This document shows, one piece after another, positions 53,516 to 62,635 of a DNA stretch of 64,000 nucleotides (its first letter is position 1; the number at the start of each line of letters is the position of its first letter). The position numbers were made by a program, and so were the translations under genes. The notes below the pieces were generated by a model. The model was not told the DNA's origin. It made no database searches and saw only the letters and a list, made by a program, of their open reading frames with translations. The stretch comes from Streptomyces caeruleatus (GTDB lineage Bacteria; Actinomycetota; Actinomycetes; Streptomycetales; Streptomycetaceae), in the NCBI RefSeq assembly GCF_001514235.1, contig NZ_KQ948931.1:249363-313362 (forward strand), given 5' to 3'.

Positions 53516-53582
53516 AGCCCCGGGGATGAAGCCTCGGGGTCAGGCGGCCGGGGGACGAGGTGCTTGCCCGCGCCCGGCCCGG

Positions 53583-54431
53583 CTACTTCCGGTTGTACAG
53601 CCGCATCGTGATCGGCCCGAAGACCGCCACGAACAACCCCGCCCAGCCCAGCGACCAGGCGACCTCGTCCGCCGGCCAGTCACCGCCCATCAACCCGCGT
53701 ACGGCCGACGACAGATGGGTGATCGGGCTGTTGTTGACGAAGGCCTGGAGCCAGCCCGGCATGGTCTTCGGGTCGACGAAGACGTTGGACAGGAAGGTGA
53801 GCGGGAAGATCACCATCATGCTGACGCCCATGACGGACTTCTCGGAGCGCAGCATCAGCCCGAACATCGTCCAGATCCACGAGAACGCGAACGAAAAGGC
53901 GACCAGCAGCGCGATCCCGGCGAGCACCCCGCCAACGCCGCCGTCCGGGCGGTAGCCCAGGATCATGCCGACGGTGAGCATCACGATGGACGCGATGGTG
54001 TAGCGCAGGGCGTCGCCCAGCAGATAGCCGACCATCGTCGACGGCCGCCAGATCGGCAGGGACCGGAACCGGTCGAAGACGCCCTTCTCGATGTCGGTGT
54101 TCACCGAGACGCCGGTGTACATGGTGATCATCACGACCGACATCACCAGGATGCCCGGCAGCAGGAACTGGATGTACTCCTCCGGGGACCCGGCCAGGGC
54201 GCCGCCGAACAGGTACGTGTACATCAGCACCATCATGATCGGGAACGCGGTGACGTCGAAGAGCTGCTCCGGCACATGCTTGATCTTCAGGATCGCCCGC
54301 CAGCCGAAGGTCATCGAGGCCGACCAGGCGCTGGGCCGCGGCGGCCGCTCCCCGGAGACCAGCAACGCGGCGAGCGACTCGGCGCTGACGGGGGCGAGTT
54401 CCTTGCTCTCGGCCTGCGTCGCGGTGCTCAT
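53583..54431 (-). CDS. ABC-2 transporter permease (DrrB-like)
   Basis: This is a 282-aa protein with six membrane segments, typical of daunorubicin-resistance type permeases: FPIMMVLMYTYLFGGAL, YIQFLLPGILVMSVVMITMY, GVFDRFRSLPIWRPSTMVGY and FLSNVFVDPKTMPGWLQAFV. Overlaps the ATPase gene by ATGA; together they form an exporter. The substrate is unknown. Confidence 0.92.
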   Translation of the reverse strand: MSTATQAESKELAPVSAESLAALLVSGERPPRPSAWSASMTFGWRAILKIKHVPEQLFDVTAFPIMMVLMYTYLFGGALAGSPEEYIQFLLPGILVMSVVMITMYTGVSVNTDIEKGVFDRFRSLPIWRPSTMVGYLLGDALRYTIASIVMLTVGMILGYRPDGGVGGVLAGIALLVAFSFAFSWIWTMFGLMLRSEKSVMGVSMMVIFPLTFLSNVFVDPKTMPGWLQAFVNNSPITHLSSAVRGLMGGDWPADEVAWSLGWAGLFVAVFGPITMRLYNRK

Positions 54432-55504
54432 GCCGCCACCTCGTCCTTGTCGTCCTTGGAGTTCTTCGCGTCCTTGGCGTTCTTTGCGTCCTTGGCGTTC
54501 GTGTCGCTCTTGTCGTTCCGGCCGTCGCGCGTGTCGTGGCCGGTGAGGGCGAGGAACACCTCGTCCAGGCTCGGCTGACCCAGCGAGAAGTTGTCGACGG
54601 TGATGCCGGTGCGGGCCAGTTCGGCGAGCGCGCGGCCCGCCTGCTCAGCGGCGCCTTGACCGTTCGCGGCCCCGGAGCCGACGCGGGCGGTCAGGGCCAC
54701 GGGATCTGGTTCCAGTTGCACGTCCGCGTCCAGGGTCGTCCGCAGCACCCGCTCGGCCTCCGGCCGCTGCGCCGCGTCGCGCAGCCGCAGATGCACGGAA
54801 CCGGCGCCCACGGAGGCCTTCAGCTCGCCCTTGGTCCCCTCGGCGATCACCTTGCCGCGGTCGATGACGGCGATCCTGGACGCCAGCTGGTCGGCCTCGT
54901 CCAGATACTGCGTGGTCAGCAGCACGGTGGTGCCCTGGGCGACGACCGCGCGCACGATGTCCCACACCTGGTTGCGGCTGCGCGGGTCGAGGCCGGTCGT
55001 CGGCTCGTCGAGGAACAGCAGGTCGGGGGTGTTCAGGATGGACGCGGCGATGTCGATACGGCGCCGCATGCCGCCGGAGTAGTTCTTGACCTGCTTCCCG
55101 GCCGCGTCGGACAGCCCGAAGGCCTCCAGCAGCTGCCCGGCCCGCTCCCGCGCGGCGTGCTTCCCGTGTCCGAGGAGCCGGCCCAGCAGAACCAGGTTCT
55201 CGGTGCCCGTCAGGTCCTCGTCGACGGAGGCGTACTGGCCGGTCAGGCTCACCCTGCCGCGCACCTCGTCGGCCTCGCGGACGACGTCGTGGCCGAAGAC
55301 ATGGGCCTCACCGCCGTCGGGGCGTAGCAGGGTGGCGAGCATCTTCACCGTGGTCGTCTTGCCGGCGCCGTTCGGGCCGAGGACGCCGTAGACCGTGCCG
55401 GCCGGAACCGCGAGGTCCACGCCGTCGACGGCCCGTGTCTCACCGAACGTCTTCACCAGGCCCGCGGTCTCGATCGCGAGACCGGACGTCGTCTGCGTGC
55501 TCAT
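54428..55504 (-). CDS. ABC transporter ATPase (DrrA-like)
   Basis: This is a 358-aa ATPase. Walker A is GPNGAGKTTTVKM, signature NYSGGMRRRIDIA, Walker B LLFLDEPTTGLD, and the DrrA C-terminal domain follows. The last 25 residues carry a charged repeat (NAKDAKNAKDAKNSKDDKD) from a GTCCTTGGCGTTCTT-type DNA repeat, not typical of the family. ATG at 55504 has GAAGGACCCC before it. Confidence 0.93.
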   Translation of the reverse strand: MSTQTTSGLAIETAGLVKTFGETRAVDGVDLAVPAGTVYGVLGPNGAGKTTTVKMLATLLRPDGGEAHVFGHDVVREADEVRGRVSLTGQYASVDEDLTGTENLVLLGRLLGHGKHAARERAGQLLEAFGLSDAAGKQVKNYSGGMRRRIDIAASILNTPDLLFLDEPTTGLDPRSRNQVWDIVRAVVAQGTTVLLTTQYLDEADQLASRIAVIDRGKVIAEGTKGELKASVGAGSVHLRLRDAAQRPEAERVLRTTLDADVQLEPDPVALTARVGSGAANGQGAAEQAGRALAELARTGITVDNFSLGQPSLDEVFLALTGHDTRDGRNDKSDTNAKDAKNAKDAKNSKDDKDEVAA

Positions 55505-55671
55505 GCTTCGGGGTCCTTCCGATGGCCTTCCGCGTTCTTGGGCTACGTATGGGGAGACCTTTACGGTCCCGCAAACTCATCGCCGCCGCACAGGAAATTT
55601 CGCGCGGCCCCACCCAGGGACCGAGGGACCGAGCGGCCGAGGCGGGCGGGCCGGGGAGTAGCGTCCGTCCC

Positions 55672-56652
55672 ATGCATGCGATCACGATTCCCGAACCTGG
55701 TGGGCCCGAGGCGCTGGTGTGGGACGAGGTCCCCGATCCCGTGCCCGGTGAGGGCGAGGTACTGGTCGAGGTGGTGGCCGGGGCCGTCAACCGCGCCGAC
55801 ATCCTGCAACGGCAGGGCTTCTACAACCCGCCGCCCGGCGCCTCCCCCTACCCGGGCCTGGAGTGCTCCGGCCGGATCGCCGAGCTCGGCCCCGGCGTCT
55901 CCGGCTGGGCCGTCGGCGACGAGGTGTGCGCGCTGCTCTCGGGCGGCGGTTACGCCGAGAAGGTCGCCGTACCGGCCGGCCAACTGCTCCCCGTGCCCAA
56001 GGGCGTGAGCCTCACTCAGGCCGCCGCCCTGCCCGAGGTGGTGTGCACGGTCTGGTCGAACGTCTTCATGGTGGCCCATCTGCGTCCCGGCGAGACCCTG
56101 CTCGTGCACGGCGGTTCCAGCGGCATCGGCACCATGGCCATCCAGCTCGCCAAGGCCGTCGGCGCCAAGGTCGCCGTCACGGCGGGCAGCAAGGAGAAGC
56201 TCGACCGGTGCGCCGAGCTGGGCGCCGACATCCTCGTCAACTACCGGGAACAGGACTTCGTCGTCGAGGTCAAGAAGGCCACCGACGGGGCCGGCGCCGA
56301 CGTCATCCTCGACAACATGGGCGCCAAGTACCTCGACCGCAACGTCCAGGCCCTCGCCGTCAGCGGCCGTCTCGCCATCATCGGCATGCAGGGCGGCGTC
56401 AAGGGCGAGCTCAACATCGGCGCGCTCCTTGCCAAGCGCGGCGCCATCAGCGCGACCTCGCTGCGCGCCCGCCCCCTCGGCGAGAAGGCGGCGATCGTCG
56501 CGGCCGTACGAGAGCATGTCTGGCCCCTGCTGGACGCCGGGCATGTACGCCCGGTCGTCGACCGCGAGATCCCGATGAACGACGCGGCCGAGGCACACCG
56601 CGTGCTGGAGGAGAGCGGTCACGTCGGCAAGGTGCTCCTGGTGGCGCCGTAG
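55672..56652 (+). CDS. NADPH:quinone oxidoreductase (zinc-free MDR family)
   Basis: This is a 326-aa enzyme that reduces quinones or enones with NADPH. Landmarks are the RADILQRQGFYNPPPGASPY segment, GLECSGRIAELGPGVSGWAV, and the NADPH site LVHGGSSGIGTMAIQLAKAV. It lacks the catalytic zinc cysteines of alcohol dehydrogenases. ATG at 55672. It is divergent from the DrrAB-like genes. Confidence 0.92.
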   Translation: MHAITIPEPGGPEALVWDEVPDPVPGEGEVLVEVVAGAVNRADILQRQGFYNPPPGASPYPGLECSGRIAELGPGVSGWAVGDEVCALLSGGGYAEKVAVPAGQLLPVPKGVSLTQAAALPEVVCTVWSNVFMVAHLRPGETLLVHGGSSGIGTMAIQLAKAVGAKVAVTAGSKEKLDRCAELGADILVNYREQDFVVEVKKATDGAGADVILDNMGAKYLDRNVQALAVSGRLAIIGMQGGVKGELNIGALLAKRGAISATSLRARPLGEKAAIVAAVREHVWPLLDAGHVRPVVDREIPMNDAAEAHRVLEESGHVGKVLLVAP

Positions 56653-56714
56653 CGCCCATTCGGTCGCCCAGGCCGGCCGCACAGCCCTGTGGGGCCTGAT
56701 CCACCGGACAGGCC

Positions 56715-57743
56715 CTACCCGCGCCGCAGCCGGAGGCCCACGAAGGCGAGGCCCAGGCCGAGCCCGATGAGGACCAGGCCGGTGCCGAGCGGCAGGACCT
56801 GCAGCACGGGCTCGGCGGGGTCGGCGGCGTGCGCGACGGGCTGCCGGGCGGGCGGCTCGGCCGGGGCGAGGGGGGCCGTGGAGGTCTCGTCGGCACCGTC
56901 CGAGCTGTCGTACGGCGGCCTCCTCACGTCACCGTCTCCCTCCCGATCCCCCTCCCGGTCGGCTTCCCGCCCGTACGGCTCGTGCCGTGCCGCCGCCTCC
57001 TCGTCCTCCAGCGGCCCCTTCTCCCGCCCCGGCCGCTCCCGTCCCTCCCCAGCCCTGCTCCCGGCCCGGGAGGGCTCGTCGGACGGGTCGGGACGGAAGG
57101 CGCCGGGCCCGTGAGCGCTGGAGGTGGGGGACGCCCCGGAATGCCGGTCCTGCCGGTCCTGCCGGTCCTGTCGGTCCTGTCGGTCCTGTCGGTCTTGGCC
57201 GTCGTTCCTGTCGTTCCTGTCGCCCCTGTCCTTCGGATCGTCCCTGTCCTTCGGATCATTCCTGTCCTTCGCGTCCTGCCGGGACGCCTCGGAGCTGCCG
57301 GGCTTGCGGGGTTTCCCGGGCCTCCCGGGCCTCCCGGGCCTCCCCGACTCCCCCGACCCGGCGGACGAGGCCGAAGGGGACCCGGACGGGCCCGCGGCGC
57401 TGGCGGAGGGCCGGGACTCGGCCGTGGGGCCGGGGCGGCTCGGGCCGGCGCTGGAGGGGTTCTCGGAGCCAGCCGTAGGAGAGCCCGTGGGCCCGGAGGG
57501 CGTGGAGGGGGTCCGTGAAGCGGTCGGGGAGCCGGAGGAAGCCCCGGACGCGGTAGGCCCCCGTGGGCCCTCGAAGCAGTACGCCGCCCCGGCCGCCCCG
57601 TACGGCCCCACGACCAGCCCCGTCACCAGCACACCCAGCGTCCCGGCCGTGCGCAGCGCCCCCCTCGACGAGCCGCGCCGGTCACCGCGGGAGGTGCGCG
57701 GGCGCCCCCGCCCCCCGCGTACCACCGCCAGCCATGAAGTCAT
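56715..57743 (-). CDS. Repeat-rich anchored surface protein
   Basis: This is a 342-aa exported protein. An Arg-rich start and a hydrophobic segment (LRTAGTLGVLVTGLVVGPYG) look like a signal sequence ending near AAGAA. The body is Ser/Pro/Gly-rich, then RPGRPGRPGKPRKPG, then DPKDRDDPKDR and QDR repeats. The C-terminus (VLPLGTGLVLIGLGLGLAFV then GLRLRRG) has a hydrophobic helix and a basic tail. LPLGTG resembles but does not fit LPXTG, so sortase attachment is only possible. ATG at 57743 has weak ribosome pairing; the start is uncertain. Confidence 0.7.
   Translation of the reverse strand: MTSWLAVVRGGRGRPRTSRGDRRGSSRGALRTAGTLGVLVTGLVVGPYGAAGAAYCFEGPRGPTASGASSGSPTASRTPSTPSGPTGSPTAGSENPSSAGPSRPGPTAESRPSASAAGPSGSPSASSAGSGESGRPGRPGRPGKPRKPGSSEASRQDAKDRNDPKDRDDPKDRGDRNDRNDGQDRQDRQDRQDRQDRQDRHSGASPTSSAHGPGAFRPDPSDEPSRAGSRAGEGRERPGREKGPLEDEEAAARHEPYGREADREGDREGDGDVRRPPYDSSDGADETSTAPLAPAEPPARQPVAHAADPAEPVLQVLPLGTGLVLIGLGLGLAFVGLRLRRG
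57130..57260 (-). repeat. QDR and DPKDR coding repeats
   Basis: A 9-bp unit (CTGCCGGTC or CTGTCGGTC on the plus strand) occurs about six times and encodes QDR. A weaker unit with TTCGGATC encodes DPKDR. Confidence 0.8.
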
Positions 57744-57924
57744 GGAACAAGCGTCACAGCACGGAACGTACCCGGCATTCCGGACTGCGCCACCCGACCG
57801 AACCGGGCGTACGCCCGCACGCGCCGACACGGCCCTCACGGAATCCGCGCCGGTGTAAACGGTGGATCACCCCACACAGGGGGCACCACGATGATGAGCT
57901 GTACGGGTGCGAGAGAATGGCGGC

Positions 57925-58458
57925 ATGGAGATGCCGAGGAACGAAAGGTCGTCCGAGAACCCCCAGATCCTGGTCGTGGGCCAGGACGGGATGGCGCTCA
58001 GCGGCGGCAACGGAGACGAGGACTCCCGCGAGATCCCGGTGACGGAGCAGGTCGAGCAGCCGGCGAAGGTCATGCGGATCGGCAGCATGATCAAGCAGCT
58101 GCTCGAAGAGGTGCGCGTCGCTCCCCTGGACGAGGCGAGCCGGGTCCGGCTGAAGGAGATCCACGCCAGCTCCGTGAAGGAGCTGGAGGACGGCCTGGCC
58201 CCGGAGCTCGTGGAGGAGCTGGAGCGGCTCTCCCTGCCGTTCACGGACGAGGCGACCCCGAGCGACGCGGAACTGCGGATCGCGCAGGCCCAGTTGGTCG
58301 GCTGGCTGGAGGGCCTCTTCCACGGCATCCAGACCACGCTCTTCGCCCAGCAGATGGCCGCCCGCGCCCAGCTGGAGCAGATGCGCCGCGCTCTTCCGCC
58401 GGGCGTCGGCGGTCACGAGGAGGGTGGCGAACACCGCCAGGGCGGACCGTACCTGTAA
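57925..58458 (+). CDS. bpa: Bacterial proteasome activator Bpa
   Basis: This is a 177-aa ATP-independent activator that opens the 20S proteasome gate. The core is VMRIGSMIKQLLEEVRVAPL, followed by a four-helix stretch (KEIHASSVKELEDGLAPELV; ELRIAQAQLVGWLEGLFHGI). The C-terminus GGPYL is the proteasome-docking motif, close to the GQYL of mycobacterial Bpa. ATG at 57925; GTG at 57907 is an alternative. Confidence 0.92.
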   Translation: MEMPRNERSSENPQILVVGQDGMALSGGNGDEDSREIPVTEQVEQPAKVMRIGSMIKQLLEEVRVAPLDEASRVRLKEIHASSVKELEDGLAPELVEELERLSLPFTDEATPSDAELRIAQAQLVGWLEGLFHGIQTTLFAQQMAARAQLEQMRRALPPGVGGHEEGGEHRQGGPYL

Positions 58459-58496
58459 GACACCCGTAGGAACAGAAGACGTCCGACGTGTACGAG

Positions 58497-58528
58497 AAGG
58501 GCCCGGCAGCCGCTGCTGCCGGGCCCTT
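58497..58528. terminator. Bidirectional terminator between bpa and kinase gene
   Basis: AAGGGCCCGGCAGC (58497-58510) pairs with GCTGCCGGGCCCTT (58515-58528) over CGCT, with T residues following on the plus strand. Confidence 0.9.
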
Positions 58529-58559
58529 TCAGTTCGCTGCGATCACTGACGTACGGGGA

Positions 58560-60221
58560 TCACTCCGGGTTGCCGGTGGAGACCTGGAACTCCAGCTCCG
58601 GCGGGTTGTCCGGGTCCATGTCGTACCGCGCCGTGGGCGACTGCCGCATGATGGTGCCCTCGCCGAAGGTGTTCTCGTCGACGTCGACCTTCTTGTACTT
58701 CCAGTGCGCGGCGTCGAGGCACTTGACGACGGACGGCCAGTACTTGAAGGAGAAGTCCGGCATCTGCACCTTGTCGGGATCGAGAAGCGACTCCCGCGGC
58801 TCGGTGCACTCGGTCGTCTCGACCGTGTCACCGCTGTCCCCCGCCCGGTATCCCGGCTTCTTCGACGTCGACTCCGACGCCGTGGTGGTCGAGCCGCCGG
58901 TTCCGCCACTGCCGCCGTCGTCCTCGGTGCCGCCGCCGGTCAGCGTCAGGGCCGCGATCAGGCCGCCCACCGCGACGACGGACACGACGATCGAGCCGAT
59001 GATCACCGGCCGGTTGCTCTTGCCGCCGCCCGAACCGGGCTGCCGCTGGGGCGACATGGTGTACGGCGGCGGCGTCGCGTGGCCCGGCTGCGGGGAGTAC
59101 GAGGCCGGGGGCGGCGTCTGGAAGCCGGGCTGCTGCTGCGGATAGCCGTACGCGGGCGACGGCATCGACGGCGGCGGGGTGCCGTACGGGTTCGGGGCCG
59201 GGGTCTGCGGGGTCTGCGGGTACGGCGTCTGGACGGGGCCCGCGGGCGGCGGCGCCTGGCCGACCGGCGGGAACACCGAGGCGCCGACACCCTGGCCGTT
59301 CTGCGTCTGCGCGCCCGGCACGATGCTGGGCGGGGCCGCCTGGAAGGAGGCGGCCACGCGCAGGCACTCGTCGCGCATGGACTCGGCGCTGGGGAAACGC
59401 TCGTTCGGGTTCTTCTTCAGGGCACGGGCGACCAGCGCGTCCACGGCGGGCGGCAGGGCGCGGTTGACGGAGGACGGAGCCACCGGCTCCTCCTGCACAT
59501 GCGCGTACGCGATGGCCAGCGGGGAGTCGGCGTCGAACGGCAGCCGCCCGGTGACGAGCTGGAACAGCATGATGCCGACCGAGTAGAGGTCGGAGCGGGC
59601 GTCCACACCGCGGCCGAGGGCCTGTTCCGGCGAGAGGTACTGCGGGGTGCCGACCACCATGCCGGTCTGTGTCATGGACGTCACACCGGACTGCATGGCG
59701 CGCGCGATGCCGAAGTCCATGACCTTCACGACGCCGCGCTTGTTCATCATCACGTTGCCCGGCTTGATGTCCCGGTGGACCAGGCCCATCTCGTGGCTGA
59801 TCTCCAACGCCGCGAGCACATCCGCGGTGATCTTCAGCGCCTTGTCGGCGGGCATCGCGCCGAACTGCCGTACGTCCGCGTCGAAGACCGAGCTGAGCGG
59901 GCGGCCCTCGATGTACTCCATGACGATGTACGGCGTCGTCATGCCGTCGACATCGTCCTCGCCGGTGTCGAATACCGAGACGATATTGGTGTGCGTGAGC
60001 TTCGCCACGGCCTGGGCTTCGCGGCGGAAGCGCTCGCGGAACGCCTGCTCGCGGCCCAGTTCGGTGTGCAGGGTCTTGACCGCGACCTGCCGGTCGAGCA
60101 CGGAGTCGTACGCGAGGTGCACCGAGGCCATGCCGCCCTCGCCGAGCAAGTCGCGCAGCTGATAGCGGCCGCCGGCCAACGCCCGCCCCGCGTATCGGCC
60201 CTGTGCGCCGTCCTGGCTCAT
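58560..60221 (-). CDS. Membrane Ser/Thr kinase with PASTA-like extracellular domain
   Basis: This is a 553-aa protein. The kinase domain (about 20-285) has LLGEGGMASV, VAVK, HRDIKPGNV and VMDFGIARA, then MTQTGMVVGTPQYLSPEQAL. A Gly/Pro/Tyr/Gln-rich linker precedes the membrane helix (PVIIGSIVVSVVAVGGLIAA). The exterior part has two Cys (TTECTEPR, VKCLDAAHW) and one PASTA-like module ending TARYDMDPDNPPELEFQVST. ATG at 60221. It is divergent from the next kinase. Confidence 0.93.
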   Translation of the reverse strand: MSQDGAQGRYAGRALAGGRYQLRDLLGEGGMASVHLAYDSVLDRQVAVKTLHTELGREQAFRERFRREAQAVAKLTHTNIVSVFDTGEDDVDGMTTPYIVMEYIEGRPLSSVFDADVRQFGAMPADKALKITADVLAALEISHEMGLVHRDIKPGNVMMNKRGVVKVMDFGIARAMQSGVTSMTQTGMVVGTPQYLSPEQALGRGVDARSDLYSVGIMLFQLVTGRLPFDADSPLAIAYAHVQEEPVAPSSVNRALPPAVDALVARALKKNPNERFPSAESMRDECLRVAASFQAAPPSIVPGAQTQNGQGVGASVFPPVGQAPPPAGPVQTPYPQTPQTPAPNPYGTPPPSMPSPAYGYPQQQPGFQTPPPASYSPQPGHATPPPYTMSPQRQPGSGGGKSNRPVIIGSIVVSVVAVGGLIAALTLTGGGTEDDGGSGGTGGSTTTASESTSKKPGYRAGDSGDTVETTECTEPRESLLDPDKVQMPDFSFKYWPSVVKCLDAAHWKYKKVDVDENTFGEGTIMRQSPTARYDMDPDNPPELEFQVSTGNPE

Positions 60222-60573
60222 GTTCTGCGTCCCCCGTAGCCTCTCGGGCGCCTGCGACTGCTGCGGAACCGGCAATCCCGAGTGATCCAATGTGCTATTC
60301 CCGGCCAAGTCTGCCCCACGGCACTGACAGGTCAAGCGCGGTGCCCGTTCCGTGACCGTACGCGAAGGGAGCGTCGCGGAAGCGTTACAAGGGTCGTACG
60401 GCCGGTGCACAGAATTTGCACGAGTGGAGGGGGTGCGGGTTTGATGGCCGGTCCGTCTCCTTCCGGTTGGGGCGGCCGTCTCGGACCGACGGCTTGCGCG
60501 GAGGCTGTAGCGTGGCCGACGGAGACCGTAACAACACCGCGCGCACCGCGGGCAGAAACGACGGCGAGGACTG
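60222..60573. other. Divergent promoter region between two kinase genes
   Basis: No gene or strong hairpin is seen in the 352 bp between the two kinase starts. Promoters for both should lie here. Confidence 0.5.
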
Positions 60574-62145
60574 ATGGCACAGCAGCAGCGCGCTCAGGGC
60601 CCGTCCGACCCCGAGGCGGCTGGCGGCGGTATGTCAGACGCGCCGGAAATGTGGGGTAATGGCGGACTTGTCGGGGACGGCCGTTATCGGCTGACCCGCA
60701 GACTCGGCCGGGGCGGCATGGCCGAGGTGTTCGCGGCCGAGGACGTGCGCCTCGGACGCACCGTGGCGGTCAAGCTGCTGCGCGCCGACCTTGCCGAGGA
60801 CCCGGTGTCCAAGGCCCGCTTCACGCGCGAGGCCCAGTCGGTGGCCGGCCTCAACCACCACGCGATCGTCGCCGTGTACGACTCCGGCGAGGACGTCGTC
60901 GGCGCGCACAGCGTGCCGTACATCGTGATGGAGATCGTCGAGGGCCGCACCATCCGCGACCTCCTCCTCAACGCCGAGGCACCCGGCCCCGAGCAGGCCC
61001 TGATCATCGTCTCCGGCGTCCTGGAGGCACTCGCCTACTCGCACCAGCACGGCATCGTGCACCGCGACATCAAGCCCGCCAACGTCATCATCACGCACAA
61101 CGGCGCCGTGAAGGTGATGGACTTCGGCATCGCCCGCGCCCTGCACGGCGCGCAGTCGACGATGACGCAGACCGGCATGGTCATGGGCACCCCGCAGTAC
61201 CTCTCGCCCGAGCAGGCGCTCGGCAAGGCCGTCGACCACCGTTCCGACCTGTACGCGACGGGCTGCCTCCTCTACGAACTCCTGGCGCTGCGCCCGCCGT
61301 TCACCGGCGAGACGCCGCTGTCGGTGGTCTACCAGCACGTCCAGGACATCCCGACCCCGCCGTCCGAGGTCTCCGACGGCGTGCCGCCGGAGCTCGACGG
61401 CCTGGTCATGCGCTCGCTCGCCAAGGAGCCGGACGACCGGTTCCAGACCGCCGAGGAGATGCGCGGCCTGGTCCAGTACGGCCTGCAGATGCTGTACGAC
61501 CAGGGCGGCCACACCGGCACCTGGAACACCGGCCCGGTGACGATGCACGACGGCCGGCACACCCCGGCCTCGGGCTTCGCGAACACCACGGTCATGGGGC
61601 ACCCCGGCGACCCGGGCTCCGGTACGACCCAGATCCCGCAGCCGATCCTGCCCAACCGGTACGGGGGCGGCGACGACGGCGGCTTCGAGGGGCACGGCAA
61701 CAAGGGCGGCGGCCGCGGCAAGCTGTGGATCCTGGCCGTCTTCGCGGTGATCGCCATCGCGGCCGGTGTCGCGCTGGCGTTGCAGAACGGCGGCGGCGGT
61801 GGCGGCGGCGGTGGCGACACCACGCAGACGCCCACGACCTCGCAGACCACCGACGAGGACAAGGCGACCGACGAGGCCACGGACGAGGCGACCGAGGAGC
61901 CGACCGACGCGGTCACCGACGACGGCAGCGGCACGGGCACCGACCCGACCTACCAGCCGACTCAGGACCCGACGTACGAGCCGACCGAGGACCCGACGGT
62001 CACGCCGACGGAGGACCCGACCACGGCCGAGCCCACCGAGGAGCCCACCGAGGACCCGACTCAGGAGCCGACGGAGGACCCGACGGTGGAGCCCACGGAG
62101 GACCCGACGGCCCCCACGGGCGGTGCCATCGGGGGCGGCGCCTGA
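60574..62145 (+). CDS. Membrane Ser/Thr kinase with Thr/Pro/Glu-rich tail
   Basis: This is a 523-aa protein. The kinase domain (about 38-300) has LGRGGMAEVFAAED, VAVKLL, HRDIKPANV and VMDFGIARAL, then MTQTGMVMGTPQYLSPEQAL. A membrane helix near 390-410 (LWILAVFAVIAIAAGVALAL) is followed by a Gly run and a low-complexity extracellular tail of EPTEDPT repeats. That tail may cross the wall; it has no sensor fold I recognise. Confidence 0.93.
   Translation: MAQQQRAQGPSDPEAAGGGMSDAPEMWGNGGLVGDGRYRLTRRLGRGGMAEVFAAEDVRLGRTVAVKLLRADLAEDPVSKARFTREAQSVAGLNHHAIVAVYDSGEDVVGAHSVPYIVMEIVEGRTIRDLLLNAEAPGPEQALIIVSGVLEALAYSHQHGIVHRDIKPANVIITHNGAVKVMDFGIARALHGAQSTMTQTGMVMGTPQYLSPEQALGKAVDHRSDLYATGCLLYELLALRPPFTGETPLSVVYQHVQDIPTPPSEVSDGVPPELDGLVMRSLAKEPDDRFQTAEEMRGLVQYGLQMLYDQGGHTGTWNTGPVTMHDGRHTPASGFANTTVMGHPGDPGSGTTQIPQPILPNRYGGGDDGGFEGHGNKGGGRGKLWILAVFAVIAIAAGVALALQNGGGGGGGGGDTTQTPTTSQTTDEDKATDEATDEATEEPTDAVTDDGSGTGTDPTYQPTQDPTYEPTEDPTVTPTEDPTTAEPTEEPTEDPTQEPTEDPTVEPTEDPTAPTGGAIGGGA
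61850..62120 (+). repeat. EPTEDPT coding repeats in the kinase tail
   Basis: Irregular 12- to 21-bp units (GAGGACCCGAC, GAGCCGAC) encode EPT/DPT repeats over about 80 codons. Confidence 0.8.
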
Positions 62146-62186
62146 GCGGACCGATCCGGCGGCCCGGCTTCACCGAGAAACCCACC

Positions 62187-62228
62187 CACGCGCGCGTGCG
62201 GCCCGGAAACGGGCTCCACGCGCGCGTG
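62187..62228 (+). terminator. Terminator after kinase gene
   Basis: Two identical self-complementary 12-mers CACGCGCGCGTG (62187-62198 and 62217-62228) flank a GCCCG-GAAA-CGGGC stem (62201-62214). The whole can fold as one long hairpin or as two or three small ones. Confidence 0.75.
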
Positions 62229-62420
62229 TCGTTTACGGCAGATGGCTGGATCGTTCTGCAGGCATACCCTGATTTATCCGCTTTCGTGGGCGAGACCAGG
62301 CTCACACCTCTTCCGTGACCTCGACCTCGGTCACTCTTCCCGTGACCTGGGTCACCGATATAACGTGCCGTTGTTCCGGCCCCCTGCAAGGCTGTGACCA
62401 GGACTTGTTCCGGACTTTCG

Positions 62421-62451
62421 CGATTTACTTGGAAATCCAAGCAAAATCGCA
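62421..62451. promoter_or_regulatory. Long imperfect palindrome upstream of bkdA, second operon
   Basis: GCGATTT (62421-62427) and AAATCGC (62445-62451) flank CTTGG-AAAT-CCAAG (62429-62442). The length and AT-rich centre suit an Lrp-type operator. Confidence 0.55.
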
Positions 62452-62635
62452 GGTCAGGAGGGGTTTCACAGAAATGTGGAGCACTGGGTAACGTGCCTTT
62501 TGCAGGGCGCTCGCCGGGGCACCTGTCACGCCTGTCCCCCAACGAGCCGCACCCACCCTGTGCGTCCGTAGGGCTTCAGGTGAGCCGCACTGGCACCCGG
62601 CGAACCCGGGTAGCCGGACCGACGGAGGAGCACAC

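Larger units (their letters stand above)
62146..62635. promoter_or_regulatory. Region upstream of the second bkd operon
   Basis: No gene is seen. It contains the kinase terminator (62187-62228) and a long imperfect palindrome at 62421-62451. AT-rich sequence around 62410-62480 stands out and probably holds the bkd promoter. Confidence 0.6.
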
